Counted from the stretch's first letter, positions 37,523-47,244 are shown. The stretch: DNA of 64,000 nucleotides from Shewanella sp. TC10 (GCF_009663145.1 NZ_VKHR01000003.1:62004-126003); one strand, 5' to 3'. Numbers and translations: made by a program. The notes: a model not told the origin generated them from the sequence alone.

Positions 37523-38212
37523 TTAACCTTTCTTCGCTTTAAGGCGATCTAATACTGCATTAGCATTCGACTTTTGCTCACCAATGCCAGCTTCAGCTAA
37601 TTTAGCATGTAAAGACTTGTCACTGTTTTCTTCAGCTAACGCTTCAGAAGCTTGCAAGCGGTCATCAAAAGACTGCTGACGTGCTTTAATGCGCTCTAAA
37701 GAATCTTTCGCATTCATTAGCTTAGAGTTGCTTGAAGCGAATGAGTCAGTGATGGTAGCAGTGGCTTTTTGAACACTTTCAGTAGTCTTTACCATGCTAA
37801 GTTGACGCTGATAATCAGTTAACTGACGTTCAGTTTTCTTCACTAACTCTTTTAAGCGAACCGCGTGTGCAGAGAAGCTAGTGTTTGCTGCTTCTTGGTC
37901 TGCAAGCTCTTGGTCAAGTTGGGCAATTTTTTCAGCCACTTCGATAGCTAATGCTTCGTTGTCTTTTTCAAGTGCTTGAGTTGCGTAACCTTCATGCTCA
38001 GTAATGCTGCGCTTTAGGCGGTCAACTTCACGGCTGGCTTGCATTTCTTTGGCCATAACGTCTGTAAGTTCACGTTTAGCTTTGGTTAAATGCTTTTCAG
38101 CGTCGCGAATTTCTTGTTCAAAAATACGGGTAGAATTTGCATCGACAATGTTTTGGCCGACTTCATTAGCACCACCGCGAAATGCCGTTAAAATTTTATT
38201 TAAAATGCCCAT
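37523..38212 (-). CDS. yjfJ: PspA/IM30 family protein (YjfJ-like)
   Basis: A 229-residue coiled-coil protein. The N-terminus MGILNKILTAFRGGANEVGQNIVDAN is an amphipathic membrane-binding helix, and the rest is long helices with heptads (about 30-190), as in PspA/Vipp1 ESCRT-III-like proteins that polymerise on stressed membranes. The adjacent DUF2170 and DUF2491 genes make this the YjfJ subtype, not the PspF-controlled PspA. A good ribosome site (AGGAG) precedes the start, and the DUF2170 gene ends 11 bases upstream. Confidence 0.88.
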   Translation of the reverse strand: MGILNKILTAFRGGANEVGQNIVDANSTRIFEQEIRDAEKHLTKAKRELTDVMAKEMQASREVDRLKRSITEHEGYATQALEKDNEALAIEVAEKIAQLDQELADQEAANTSFSAHAVRLKELVKKTERQLTDYQRQLSMVKTTESVQKATATITDSFASSNSKLMNAKDSLERIKARQQSFDDRLQASEALAEENSDKSLHAKLAEAGIGEQKSNANAVLDRLKAKKG

Positions 38213-38223
38213 GATATGGCTCC

Positions 38224-38637
38224 TTACTTCAAAAATTCGACAAGTTCGTCGATGACTTCTAAACAGTTATCAGACAATACTGATAATTCTTGTTCAATCT
38301 CTTCCATGCTTGAGGTGACTGATAGTGCACCGTAAACCACATATTTATCATCAATTTTTGCAAATGATGAAAGTGGCATTGGAATGTTTAGCTCCAACAT
38401 GGTTTCAAACATTTGAGTGCGAGTTTCTTCTTTCACTTCGCCCTCATCCCATAAGTAACTGATGCATAAAATTTGGTTGTCAGTTACAGATACGAATACT
38501 GGTAACTCTTCTCGTCCAGCAACGTTGACTTGTAATACTTCGACATCACCGTCAATTGGGAAACAGTCAAACTTTAAACCGGTATGACTTTCATCACCGA
38601 GTTCAGTTAAGTGGTTTGCAATCTTATGGATATTCAT
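38224..38637 (-). CDS. yjfI: YjfI-like DUF2170 protein
   Basis: About 137 residues from ATG 38637 (MNIHKIANHLTELGDESH), six bases behind AAGGA; the in-frame ATG at 38655 lies inside a palindromic operator and has no ribosome site. The protein is acidic, without membrane segments. DUF2170 is the YjfI family, always near a PspA-like gene. Function is unknown; a chaperone or adaptor role for the PspA-like protein is conceivable. It is the first gene of an operon whose promoter is flanked by two GACATATTATGTC sites. Confidence 0.8.
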   Translation of the reverse strand: MNIHKIANHLTELGDESHTGLKFDCFPIDGDVEVLQVNVAGREELPVFVSVTDNQILCISYLWDEGEVKEETRTQMFETMLELNIPMPLSSFAKIDDKYVVYGALSVTSSMEEIEQELSVLSDNCLEVIDELVEFLK

Positions 38638-38650
38638 ATTTTTCCTTGTT

Positions 38651-38663
38651 GACATATTATGTC
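38651..38663. promoter_or_regulatory. Operator A, palindrome GACATATTATGTC
   Basis: A perfect 13-bp palindrome just upstream of the yjfI ribosome site and downstream of the promoter -10, where a bound repressor would block initiation. It is identical to operators B and C. Confidence 0.75.
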
Positions 38664-38673
38664 TTAGGTTTCA

Positions 38674-38701
38674 AAGATAGCACTTAGACATATTATGTCA
38701 A
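38674..38701 (-). promoter_or_regulatory. Promoter of the yjfIJK-type operon
   Basis: Minus-strand TTGACA (38701-38696) and TATCTT (38679-38674) separated by 16 bases. The -35 is a perfect sigma-70 hexamer, and most of it lies inside operator B. Confidence 0.6.
38687..38699. promoter_or_regulatory. Operator B, palindrome GACATATTATGTC
   Basis: Identical to operator A, 36 bases away, and overlapping the -35 hexamer of the yjfI promoter. Confidence 0.75.
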
Positions 38702-38717
38702 GGCTATTTTTGGTAGA

Positions 38718-40466
38718 TTAAAAAAGATTCATCCCTTGATTATCTGACCAAGATGACAAGTGATAATGGTACAGCTGCAATGAGCCAATTCTATTAATCT
38801 CAATATTTTCTTTATCGGCATAAAAATTTCCTGGAAATTCAAATGCACCTTTCATCAAGCCGGGGGTAAGCCAATCTTCGTCGATAGGCAACACTTCATC
38901 ATGAGCAAGGCGCGCTTTGCCATCTAGGCCAGAGCGAGTTGCAATGGTCCAGCCCCATTCGCCAAAGCTAGGCACATTATGGTGGTATTGCTGCACTGCA
39001 AAACCAGCAGACTCAATGGTTTTTCCAACTGATATAAAGGCTTTTTGGGCATGATAAGGTGATGTGGACTGCACAGTCATCGCACCATCAGCACTGAGTA
39101 ACTCAGCTAGCTTGCGATAAAATAAATCTGAGTACAGTTTATTTAAATCAGGATGACTAGGATCTGGCAAATCAACAATGATGACATCAAATTTTTGATT
39201 GTCTTTAATCAGCTTTTCTACGCCATTAAAGGCGTCGTCATAAACCAGATTTACTCTTGGGTCGTTAAGGGCATCTCCATTTAAAGCGAGCATGGCTTTA
39301 CTGACATGAGTTGGCATCTTGATATGAGGTTCACGGAATAAATCCACTAACTTTTCATCTAAGTCCATTAAAGTGACTGACTTAGGTTGCCATTTAAAGA
39401 CTTGTTTGAGTCCAAGACCGTCACCGCCACCAATGATCAATACATTATCTTGTCTCGCGCTCGCAGCCATCGTCGGGTGAACTAAAAAGCTATGGTAGAT
39501 ATGCTCATCAATGCTTGAGAACTGTAATCGTCCATTAATATAGAGTGAGTAAACAGGTGCTTGACCGTTACCACGCAATCTTTCTGTAAAGGTCAGTTGT
39601 TGAAAGCGAGTAGCCTCGGCATAAACCACTTTGTCTTTATAAAGCAGGTTATTAAAATTTTGCTCCCAACTAGGACCATGCATCGCTAATAAAACCAACA
39701 CGCCACTAGCCACAAAGTGGCCGACAAGAATTAATTTTGCCCATCGAATTTGGTGCCAAAAACGCCAAATAAACACAAAGCCAGCGAGTAAGTTAACACT
39801 TGCGGTTAATGCTGCTGCTAATTGAATATCCAGCGACAACATAAACAATACCCAAATCGCAGCTCCCGCACCTGCACCAATGTAATCAGCACCATAAATG
39901 GTACCTGCATTGTGCATGAGGTGTTCTTCAGAAAGTGATTGACGTACACGGGCGATAAGCGGGATTTCCATACCGATCATCAAGCCTAAAATAACCCCCC
40001 AAACATAAGGTAAATATTCACTCATATTTTGTAGGGTGCCAATAAAGCCGCCATCGGGCATATGATCAGGTGGCAAGCCTAATGTATTGGCAATAATTAA
40101 CGGAAGTTGTTGGCCAAAACCAATAACAGCCGCGGTAATTAAAATGGCTAACGAACCGCAAAAAGCGACGATAAGTTCGAGTAAGGCAAATCCCGTAAAG
40201 GCACAACGAATTTTACGTGCGGCAAAAGCGCCAATCCCCATCGACACAATCATAATACCAATCATGGTATAAATTGCGGCTTCAAGTGCGCCTAAGATAC
40301 GACCCGCGTAATGGGATAAAAGGTATTCGTAGATAAGACCGCAGCCAGCAAGGAGTGCCATAATGCCCAGTAAAAGGACATCGTCAAACCAAGCTAAACT
40401 GCGTTTAGAAGGGCTGCTTTGCTTGTTGCTGCCCTCCTGGCCCTTTTCAAGCAAAGTATTATTCAT
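38718..40466 (-). CDS. Membrane-anchored spermidine synthase-like protein
   Basis: About 582 residues from ATG 40466. The N-terminal 230 residues form about seven membrane segments; the C-terminal part is a SpeE-like aminopropyltransferase fold with YSLYINGRLQFSS, the SAM-binding loop VLIIGGGDGLGL, the acidic LMDLDEKLVDL, and VIIVDLPDPSHP with the catalytic-type Asp. The usual GGGDGGxxRE is changed to GGGDGLGLKQ, so activity or substrate may differ from plain spermidine synthase. Its start sits four bases after the DUF350 stop, so the genes are coupled. No SpeD lies in the window. Confidence 0.88.
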   Translation of the reverse strand: MNNTLLEKGQEGSNKQSSPSKRSLAWFDDVLLLGIMALLAGCGLIYEYLLSHYAGRILGALEAAIYTMIGIMIVSMGIGAFAARKIRCAFTGFALLELIVAFCGSLAILITAAVIGFGQQLPLIIANTLGLPPDHMPDGGFIGTLQNMSEYLPYVWGVILGLMIGMEIPLIARVRQSLSEEHLMHNAGTIYGADYIGAGAGAAIWVLFMLSLDIQLAAALTASVNLLAGFVFIWRFWHQIRWAKLILVGHFVASGVLVLLAMHGPSWEQNFNNLLYKDKVVYAEATRFQQLTFTERLRGNGQAPVYSLYINGRLQFSSIDEHIYHSFLVHPTMAASARQDNVLIIGGGDGLGLKQVFKWQPKSVTLMDLDEKLVDLFREPHIKMPTHVSKAMLALNGDALNDPRVNLVYDDAFNGVEKLIKDNQKFDVIIVDLPDPSHPDLNKLYSDLFYRKLAELLSADGAMTVQSTSPYHAQKAFISVGKTIESAGFAVQQYHHNVPSFGEWGWTIATRSGLDGKARLAHDEVLPIDEDWLTPGLMKGAFEFPGNFYADKENIEINRIGSLQLYHYHLSSWSDNQGMNLF

Positions 40467-40470
40467 CAAA

Positions 40471-41370
40471 TTACGCCATTAATGCCGCAAGAATAAGTGC
40501 GATACCGATACTAATAGCAAGCTCAACGGCTGCAACACCAACGTTATGTTGCTTTTCAACTTCATCAGTTAAGTTAATCTGCGCTAACACTAACTTCTTC
40601 ACAATGGCTAACAGCACAGAAAGGGCGATTAACATAATGATAGAGAAGGTTAACCAGCCAATGATATTAACCATGTAAGCTGTTGGGTTATAAATGATGA
40701 AGTGGCTTGCCGCATTAAAGGTAAATGCCATCGCAATCATGTAACCACTATGGCGCACAGCAATAGCAACTTGGCCTTGCTCTAATGCTTTTTGCATTGA
40801 GTCGCCTTGATTGCGTTTAGCGTATTGGTGTTCACGGAATCGAGTTAATACCACTAGCATTAACTGTGAAATTAAGAATGCGGTGAAAATAGCGATAAAG
40901 GTATCAACAGTGATATCTTCAGCCCACATCAATACTGAACGAATAATGATAGCTGTGGCGATTGCTGCGGCTGCATCAACGATGGCTACAGACATATTGC
41001 CATTAACGATTTGGCTGTTCTTGTCTACTTCATTAAGTGCAACTTTGTCATGCAAAAAGCGTCCAAACTTAATCAGCACTAAACCAAATACGCCGTAGCA
41101 AGTCATGCCAATGGCTTCCATTGCATATGAATTTGCAGCTTCACCGGTGATTGCCCCTGTAAGTACAATCCCAAGTGCTAAGACTGCACCCGCAGTACTT
41201 ACACCAAATGCAAAGTTATCGCGATCTGCAAGCTCAGCGCGGCTGTTCACCCTAACGCTCCAACCTTGTAAATAACGCATTAGCGCCAACAAAATGACTG
41301 CGATAGTGATATCGATTGCTAAAATAATAGCGAGGTCTAATGTGAGCCCGAAGTCAGTTAAAAATGTCAT
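40471..41370 (-). CDS. DUF350 membrane protein, two tandem domains (YjfL-like)
   Basis: A 299-residue integral membrane protein with about eight hydrophobic segments in two halves (about 1-140 and 150-299), each resembling the single DUF350 domain of YjfL. The second half starts near AEDITVDTFIAIFTAFL. AAGGAA stands six bases before the ATG. Function is unknown; its partners here are a membrane aminopropyltransferase-like enzyme and a lipoprotein. Confidence 0.82.
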   Translation of the reverse strand: MTFLTDFGLTLDLAIILAIDITIAVILLALMRYLQGWSVRVNSRAELADRDNFAFGVSTAGAVLALGIVLTGAITGEAANSYAMEAIGMTCYGVFGLVLIKFGRFLHDKVALNEVDKNSQIVNGNMSVAIVDAAAAIATAIIIRSVLMWAEDITVDTFIAIFTAFLISQLMLVVLTRFREHQYAKRNQGDSMQKALEQGQVAIAVRHSGYMIAMAFTFNAASHFIIYNPTAYMVNIIGWLTFSIIMLIALSVLLAIVKKLVLAQINLTDEVEKQHNVGVAAVELAISIGIALILAALMA

Positions 41371-41379
41371 GATTTTTCC

Positions 41380-42348
41380 TTATTTGCCTCGGCGTACACC
41401 GCGAGTAGTGCGGCTTGATGAATTACGGAAACTGCTGTCTTTAGAATAGGTAGAACGAAACTTACTTGCGCTTGAGCTTCGGGTACCTGTAGTACTGGCT
41501 TTAGGTGTAGAAGTACTTTGTCTTGATAAACCAGTAGAGCCAGTACGCGATTTCGCATAAGGGCTATTAAATTGTCGACCTTGAGAGTTAAAGGCTTTTT
41601 TGGTGTTCTCATAGGTACGATTTTGTGCCGTAGCTTGTTTTGGTGATGTGTACCGTGACCGACCAACATCATTATAGTAACTGTAACCACGATTATTCGA
41701 CCAGCGATCGTAACGAACGGGGTTCATGACGTTGGAAAACATCGAGTACATGCCATACCAAGCCCAAAAAGACATACCGCTTGAGTTAGATTGCCAGCTA
41801 CCGTAAGAAGGGTTACCGACTAACTGGCTACCTGCGCCAAAGTCTTCATTGCCATTTGCCAGTGCAGCCGCTTCACGACTGATAGAGTTAACTCGGGCTA
41901 ATTGACCAGCAGATAAATCCGCAACCACATTGACAGGATCCGAAAGCATATCGTTATAGAGGCTAGGATCTGCAGCGTGGTAGATGTTCTGAGCTTCATC
42001 GAGCTGTTGATCTAAATCGACAAAGTTAGCTGAACTTGAAAGTTCACTCACACGTCTTTGTAAAGACTGAAACATAGGCCCAGAGGTACCAGCATCTTTT
42101 GCCAGTTCATCTAACAGCGGCACTAAATCAGGCTTACTTTGTTTGAGCAAATTGGTGTATTGGTTCAGCAATGTAGCATTACGCAACTCACCACCATTTA
42201 GCATCGAGCTTAATTGACCCAAACGTTGTTGAGACAATTGCTGATACTGAGCAATTTTTTCAGGTCTGTCGTCACCACAGCCTGTTAATGTAAAACACAA
42301 TATTATCGTTGAAAATACTGCGAGGACACGGGGAAGCATGCCAGCCAT
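41380..42348 (-). CDS. Lipoprotein with Ser/Arg/Thr-rich C-terminus
   Basis: A 322-residue exported lipoprotein: signal to LCFTLTGC (Cys24), then a helical region at about 28-160, a short Trp/Tyr-rich hydrophobic stretch (SFWAWYGMYSMFSNVM, near 195-212), and a low-complexity basic tail rich in Ser, Thr, Arg and Gly ending TTRGVRRGK. Start ATG 42348 follows GGAG. I know no named family for it; the basic tail loosely recalls DUF1190 lipoproteins of the yjf cluster. It heads the operon with DUF350 and the spermidine-synthase-like gene. The tail may bind an anionic surface such as lipopolysaccharide or peptidoglycan (speculative). Confidence 0.7.
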   Translation of the reverse strand: MAGMLPRVLAVFSTIILCFTLTGCGDDRPEKIAQYQQLSQQRLGQLSSMLNGGELRNATLLNQYTNLLKQSKPDLVPLLDELAKDAGTSGPMFQSLQRRVSELSSSANFVDLDQQLDEAQNIYHAADPSLYNDMLSDPVNVVADLSAGQLARVNSISREAAALANGNEDFGAGSQLVGNPSYGSWQSNSSGMSFWAWYGMYSMFSNVMNPVRYDRWSNNRGYSYYNDVGRSRYTSPKQATAQNRTYENTKKAFNSQGRQFNSPYAKSRTGSTGLSRQSTSTPKASTTGTRSSSASKFRSTYSKDSSFRNSSSRTTRGVRRGK

Positions 42349-42516
42349 GTTTTCTCCAAATGGTTAGAAATTAATCTATAAATATAATAACAAACCGCAT
42401 AAATATGTGCTCAATAACGACCAAATATTTATACGGTTAGGTATAACTACTATACAGGTTATAGTAATCTTAATGGCATATTCAATTAAGACTTACATTA
42501 AACTTTTGTTATGAAT

Positions 42517-42546
42517 GGTATAGCACATTTTGACATATTATGTCGA
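42517..42546 (-). promoter_or_regulatory. Possible promoter of the lipoprotein-DUF350-spermidine synthase operon
   Basis: Minus-strand TCGACA (42546-42541) and TATACC (42522-42517), 18 bases apart, with the -35 overlapping operator C exactly as in the yjfI promoter. Leaves a 5' leader of about 160 bases. Confidence 0.4.
42532..42544. promoter_or_regulatory. Operator C, palindrome GACATATTATGTC
   Basis: Third identical copy of the 13-bp palindrome, between the divergent lipoprotein operon and glnE. It is 3.8 kb from operators A and B. Confidence 0.75.
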
Positions 42547-42594
42547 TTAGAAAGTGTTACGCTGTGTGTAAATTGCTGAAGGGATCGAATAATA

Positions 42595-45453
42595 ATGCAA
42601 AACCAAAGTAACAGTGCCTTATCTGCCGAATTATCTGACATTGCAGAACGTTACTGGTTAAGGCTATGTGATGAGTCACCTGAGTTAGCCGATAATTTGA
42701 ATAAGGTTCAACAGCAAGAGTTAAAGTCAGTCTTTGGCTTGAGTGATTACATTGCTGAGCAGCTATGCCGAAATCCTCAATGGATTAGTTTATTATTCAA
42801 TGGATTAATCAATGACGTTGATAGACAACTGTTTGCCGACGAACTTGACGCTGAGTTATCTTCTTTAACCTCCGAGGAGGCGGTTAAATCTGCTTTGCGT
42901 CAATACCGAAACTTGCAAATGGTGCGACTCGCATGGCGAGATTTTAAAAATTATGCAGATGTCGAATCTTCATTATTAGACTTGTCGGCACTTGCTGAAG
43001 CCTTAGTCATTGCCGCCCGAGATTGGTTATATAAAGAAATGTGCCAGCAATTAGGTACGCCAACCGATGATGAAGGTAATCCGCAACCTTTATTGATCCT
43101 TGGCATGGGCAAGCTAGGCGGTCGTGAGCTCAACTTCTCATCTGATATCGATCTCATTTTTACCTTTCCAGAGCATGGCGAAACAAAAGGCGGACGTCGT
43201 GCCCAAGCTAATCAGCAGTTTTTCATCAGAATGGGTCAGCGTTTAGTCAATTTACTAGATCAAGTTACCGTTGATGGCTTTGTATTTCGGGTTGATATGC
43301 GGTTGCGTCCATACGGTGAAAGTGGTCCATTGGTAGTGAGCTTCAGTGGCCTGGAAGACTACTATCAAGAGCAAGGTCGTGATTGGGAACGCTATGCCAT
43401 GGTTAAGGCAAGAGTTCTTGGGCCTTGGACTCAATATAGTGATGATTTACATGATTTATTAAGGCCTTTCATTTACCGCAGATATATCGACTTTTCTGCA
43501 ATTGATTCCCTCAGAAAAATGAAACAATTGATTGCCCAAGAAGTACGTCGTCGTCAATTGACCGATAACATCAAACTAGGTGCTGGCGGGATCCGAGAAG
43601 TCGAGTTTGTGGTACAAAGTTTTCAACTCATTCGCGGAGGCAGGGAGCCGTCATTACGCCAGCAAAGTCTATTTGGTGCTATTGATACTTTATATAACCT
43701 CGGTCAGCTTGAATACCTTGCTGTAGATGATTTGAAACACAGTTATATTTTATTAAGACGCGTTGAAAACCTACTCCAAGCTATAGACGATAAACAGACG
43801 CAAACTTTGCCAGATAATCAAGTTGATTGGCAGCGTTTATGCTTTGCGATGCAAGTAGAAAATGAAGCTGAACTAAGGTTAAAAATTGCTGATGCAATGT
43901 CCCGAATTCACGGACACTTTAAAGAGACTGTGGGCGGAGAAGATGAGCAAGAACAAAGTGAGCACTGGACAAGTCAACTGTGGGTTATTGAAGACCCAGA
44001 TAATGCGGCTGCGCTATTAGATGAACATTTAGTTGATGATGTAAATTTTTGGCCTGAACTCATCGAGTGGCGTTCTATTACCACTAAACGCGCTATTGGT
44101 CCCAGAGGTCGCGAAACACTTGAAAAACTGATGCCAAGGTTGTTGTCTGAACTACTAGAACAACCTATCCCTAGTGCGGCATTAAAAGCAGTTTCGGGTG
44201 TATTGGAGCAAATTTTAACTCGTACCACTTATCTGGAGCTCTTATGTGAAAACCCAGGAGCTCGCCAACAGTTGATTAGCTTATGTTGTGCAAGCCCTTG
44301 GATTGCTCAAGAGCTGGCTAACTTCCCTATGCTATTGGATGAGTTAATCGATCCCTCACAACTATATGACACAACATCGGTAGATGATTACCCAAGTGAG
44401 TTAAGGCAGTACTTATTACGGGTGCCAGAAGATGACATGGAAATGCAAATGGAAGCGCTACGACAATTCAAATTGTCCCAGCAGCTCAAAATTGCCGCTG
44501 CTGATGTGACTGGCGTTTTACCTGTTATGGAGGTAAGTGATCATCTCACTTTCTTAGCGGAAGCAATTATTGAACAAGTTGTGTTACAAGCTTGGCATCA
44601 AGTGGCTGCTCGTCATGGCGTGCCAGAGGGAACTAGCCCAGATAAAATGGGCTTTGCAATTATCGGATACGGAAAATTAGGCGGTATTGAACTGGGCTAT
44701 GGTTCAGATTTAGATTTAGTGTTCCTGCGCAATAGTCTCAATACAGGTGAAACCGATGGCAGAAGACCTATCGGGATTGGACACTTCTACTTAAAGTTGG
44801 CACAACGAATTGTGCATCTATTTGCTACTCGTACAACCTCTGGCGAGCTTTATGAAGTGGATATGCGCCTTAGACCTTCAGGGGCGTCTGGGCTACTGGT
44901 CACCGAGGTTGAACAATTTAAAGAGTACTTGCAAACAGAAGCGTGGAACTGGGAGCATCAAGCATTAGTTCGTTCTCGTTTTGTTTATGGCGATAACCAA
45001 TTAGCTGCACGCTTTAGTGAAATAAGAACTGAAATTTTATCTCAGCCCCGTGACCTTCCGGAGTTAGCAAAGTTAGTCAGAGATATGCGAATAAAAATGC
45101 GCGATCACTTACTAAAAGTGAGCAATGACAAGTTTGATTTAAAGCAAAGTGCTGGTGGTATTGCCGATATTGAATTTATGGCTCAATACTTGGTCTTAGC
45201 AAATGCGAGCCAGTATAAAGAGTTAGCAATATGGTCTGATAATGTCAGGATTTTTCAAGTGTTAGCTGAACTCGAAATTTTACCAGTGATGACAGCGCAG
45301 CATTTAACGCAAACCTATTGCTGGTTGAGGGATGAAAATCACCGATTAACTCTACAACAACTCAAAGGCCAAATTGACGCTGATGTTGCTGATAGAAATG
45401 TTTCTCAGGTTATCGATATTTATCAACATATCTTGGGGACAGAAGCTGATTAA
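42595..45453 (+). CDS. glnE: Glutamine synthetase adenylyltransferase/deadenylylase
   Basis: A 952-residue bifunctional enzyme that adenylylates and deadenylylates glutamine synthetase in response to PII. It has two nucleotidyltransferase domains, each with the G-(M/Y)-G-K-L-G-G motif and a D-x-D pair: [21 protein letters not shown] near 165 and [21 protein letters not shown] near 690, with PII-UTase-like helical domains after each. Length matches E. coli GlnE (946). It is a single gene. Its upstream region contains operator C about 50 bases before the ATG, so the neighbouring regulon could touch it. GlnK-AmtB lies 9 kb away in the same window. Confidence 0.96.
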   Translation: MQNQSNSALSAELSDIAERYWLRLCDESPELADNLNKVQQQELKSVFGLSDYIAEQLCRNPQWISLLFNGLINDVDRQLFADELDAELSSLTSEEAVKSALRQYRNLQMVRLAWRDFKNYADVESSLLDLSALAEALVIAARDWLYKEMCQQLGTPTDDEGNPQPLLILGMGKLGGRELNFSSDIDLIFTFPEHGETKGGRRAQANQQFFIRMGQRLVNLLDQVTVDGFVFRVDMRLRPYGESGPLVVSFSGLEDYYQEQGRDWERYAMVKARVLGPWTQYSDDLHDLLRPFIYRRYIDFSAIDSLRKMKQLIAQEVRRRQLTDNIKLGAGGIREVEFVVQSFQLIRGGREPSLRQQSLFGAIDTLYNLGQLEYLAVDDLKHSYILLRRVENLLQAIDDKQTQTLPDNQVDWQRLCFAMQVENEAELRLKIADAMSRIHGHFKETVGGEDEQEQSEHWTSQLWVIEDPDNAAALLDEHLVDDVNFWPELIEWRSITTKRAIGPRGRETLEKLMPRLLSELLEQPIPSAALKAVSGVLEQILTRTTYLELLCENPGARQQLISLCCASPWIAQELANFPMLLDELIDPSQLYDTTSVDDYPSELRQYLLRVPEDDMEMQMEALRQFKLSQQLKIAAADVTGVLPVMEVSDHLTFLAEAIIEQVVLQAWHQVAARHGVPEGTSPDKMGFAIIGYGKLGGIELGYGSDLDLVFLRNSLNTGETDGRRPIGIGHFYLKLAQRIVHLFATRTTSGELYEVDMRLRPSGASGLLVTEVEQFKEYLQTEAWNWEHQALVRSRFVYGDNQLAARFSEIRTEILSQPRDLPELAKLVRDMRIKMRDHLLKVSNDKFDLKQSAGGIADIEFMAQYLVLANASQYKELAIWSDNVRIFQVLAELEILPVMTAQHLTQTYCWLRDENHRLTLQQLKGQIDADVADRNVSQVIDIYQHILGTEAD

Positions 45454-45698
45454 AATAGTTGTAAATCTATCAGTTAAGCTGTAGTTGACCGTTTTTAGTT
45501 CTATATCAAAACTTGTTGAGTGAGTTGTCAAAACTTGTAGATTGAGTGGTTTTTTATTGATAACAGTAACATTTTTAGCAGAGTGAAACTAAAGCTGCTA
45601 CGCTAAATGTTAATCAGTAACTTATTGAATTGCTATTTAAATAAGTTACTGCAAATTAGAAGAATAAAAATGACCTTTGATAACTTTGGGCTGGGAAT

Positions 45699-46667
45699 AT
45701 GTTAATTGCACCAATACACAGCAATGAAGAAGCGCGCTTAAAAACACTGCGAAACTTGAATGTGCTAGATACTGCAGCAGAAGAGCGCTTTGATCGTATT
45801 ACTCGTTTAGCAAAAAGGCTATTTTCGGTATCAATTTGTTTGGTGAGTTTGGTTGATGAAAACCGTCAATGGTTTAAGTCTTGCCAAGGGCTTGTTGCCA
45901 GTGAAACCCCGCGTGATATTTCATTTTGTGGTCATGCGATACATCAGCAAGAGCCATTTATTATTAATGACGCATCAAAAGATGAACGATTTTCTGACAA
46001 CCCTTTAGTCACTGAAGCGCCTCATATTCGTTTTTATACTGGTCACCCTCTCACCATGCCAAATGGAATGCGGGTGGGCACCTTATGTATCATTGACGAT
46101 AAGCCTCGTGAGTTTAGCAAAGACGATCAAATTGCCCTTAAAGATTTAGCAGAAATGGTCGTGTCAGAGCTAGTGTCTATTCAGCAAACCACCTTAGATG
46201 AACTCACAGGTATTTCTAACCGCCGCGGCTTTGAAGTATTAGCTAACCAAGCCATAGCGACTTGGGACAGAACGGCTACTGATAGCTGTTTAGTCTTTTT
46301 TGACTTGGACTATTTTAAAGAGATTAATGACAATCACGGTCATGAAGCTGGAGATAGAGCCTTAATCGATTTTGCCAATTTATTAACTCAAGAGTTTAGG
46401 GATTCTGATGTTATTGCTCGCTTCGGTGGAGATGAATTTCTAGTATTGTTTAGTGAATGTAATGATGGCCATGTCACGTTTGCTTTAGAACGCTTTAAGC
46501 GAGCGGTTAAAAAGCATAATGAAACGAGTAATGAGTCATTTGAACTGGCATATAGTGTTGGCGTTGCATCGAGAGAAGCTAAACAAGCATTAAGTATTTC
46601 TCAATATTTAGAATTAGCAGATCAAGAAATGTATCAAGTGAAAGCGAGACATCACTGCAAGCGCTGA
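45699..46667 (+). CDS. Diguanylate cyclase with N-terminal GAF domain
   Basis: A 322-residue cytoplasmic protein. The GAF domain (about 22-155) includes ISLV-type CLVSLVDENRQWFKSCQG, CGHAIH and HIRFYTGHPLTMPNG, the pattern common in GAF-GGDEF proteins. The GGDEF domain (about 160-322) has the active site GGDEF near residue 243 (ARFGGDEFLVLF) and an RDSD I-site five residues before it, so c-di-GMP product inhibition is expected. A functional cyclase is likely. It is transcribed alone. Confidence 0.94.
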   Translation: MLIAPIHSNEEARLKTLRNLNVLDTAAEERFDRITRLAKRLFSVSICLVSLVDENRQWFKSCQGLVASETPRDISFCGHAIHQQEPFIINDASKDERFSDNPLVTEAPHIRFYTGHPLTMPNGMRVGTLCIIDDKPREFSKDDQIALKDLAEMVVSELVSIQQTTLDELTGISNRRGFEVLANQAIATWDRTATDSCLVFFDLDYFKEINDNHGHEAGDRALIDFANLLTQEFRDSDVIARFGGDEFLVLFSECNDGHVTFALERFKRAVKKHNETSNESFELAYSVGVASREAKQALSISQYLELADQEMYQVKARHHCKR

Positions 46668-46862
46668 AGCAAATTGATACAAGATTAGACTAATTAGTTG
46701 ACGATTTTCTGAGCTTTATCACTGTTCTCTTTTACCACTCACCTAGACTGAATGTTTGATGAGTCGATGATCTTTTTCATCACTATTAGCGTATATACAG
46801 ATTGAGTATGCAACAGTTGAAGCGTCGCTGCAGCGTGTCAGATTAAGGTTAGGAGTCGTCCA

Positions 46863-47144
46863 ATGAAAAATGCCATAGATATTTATCAAGCACTTAAAGT
46901 GTTTAATAAAATAACCGAGTTTGGTGAAAAACATCCCGGTGAAAGCGGCTATAACTCTACCTACCATCTATGTGGTCTGCATGCAGAAACAGGTTATGAC
47001 GGTTACACCATTACGCTTAGTGATGGGCGCACTTCTTTGAATATCTATTTTCATAATAAATATCAGTTCGACTATCCAGACAATGAAGCCTTTGAGAACT
47101 TTATGCGACGCTTTAGTGAGGTCATAAAGCATACGGTTCAATAA
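46863..47144 (+). CDS. DUF3081-like small protein
   Basis: A 93-residue soluble protein without a signal peptide. The start ATG 46863 follows AGGAG. YQALKVFNKITEFGEKH, GLHAETGYDGYTITLSDG and a C-terminal FENFMRRFSEVI fit my memory of DUF3081, a small family of Vibrio and Shewanella. Function unknown. Confidence 0.7.
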   Translation: MKNAIDIYQALKVFNKITEFGEKHPGESGYNSTYHLCGLHAETGYDGYTITLSDGRTSLNIYFHNKYQFDYPDNEAFENFMRRFSEVIKHTVQ

Positions 47145-47161
47145 GGGTCGCAAGACCCTTT
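47143..47161 (+). terminator. Weak hairpin after DUF3081-like gene
   Basis: AAGGGTC-GCAA-GACCCTT immediately after the stop; the following T-run is short. Confidence 0.45.
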
Positions 47162-47211
47162 GTAAGGGTAAAACTGTTATAGATAGACGCTAGGTTTATC
47201 TACTCAGGTTA

Positions 47212-47244
47212 GTTGCGGGCTCATTGCGGGTTCGTTGCGGGTTC
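47212..47244 (-). repeat. Three tandem 11-bp repeats spanning the zapE stop codon
   Basis: Units at 47212, 47223 and 47234 (plus-strand GTTGCGGGTTC with one or two changes). On the minus strand they encode the last residues of ZapE (E-P-A-T-N-P-Q) and its stop, then continue beyond it. Confidence 0.75.
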
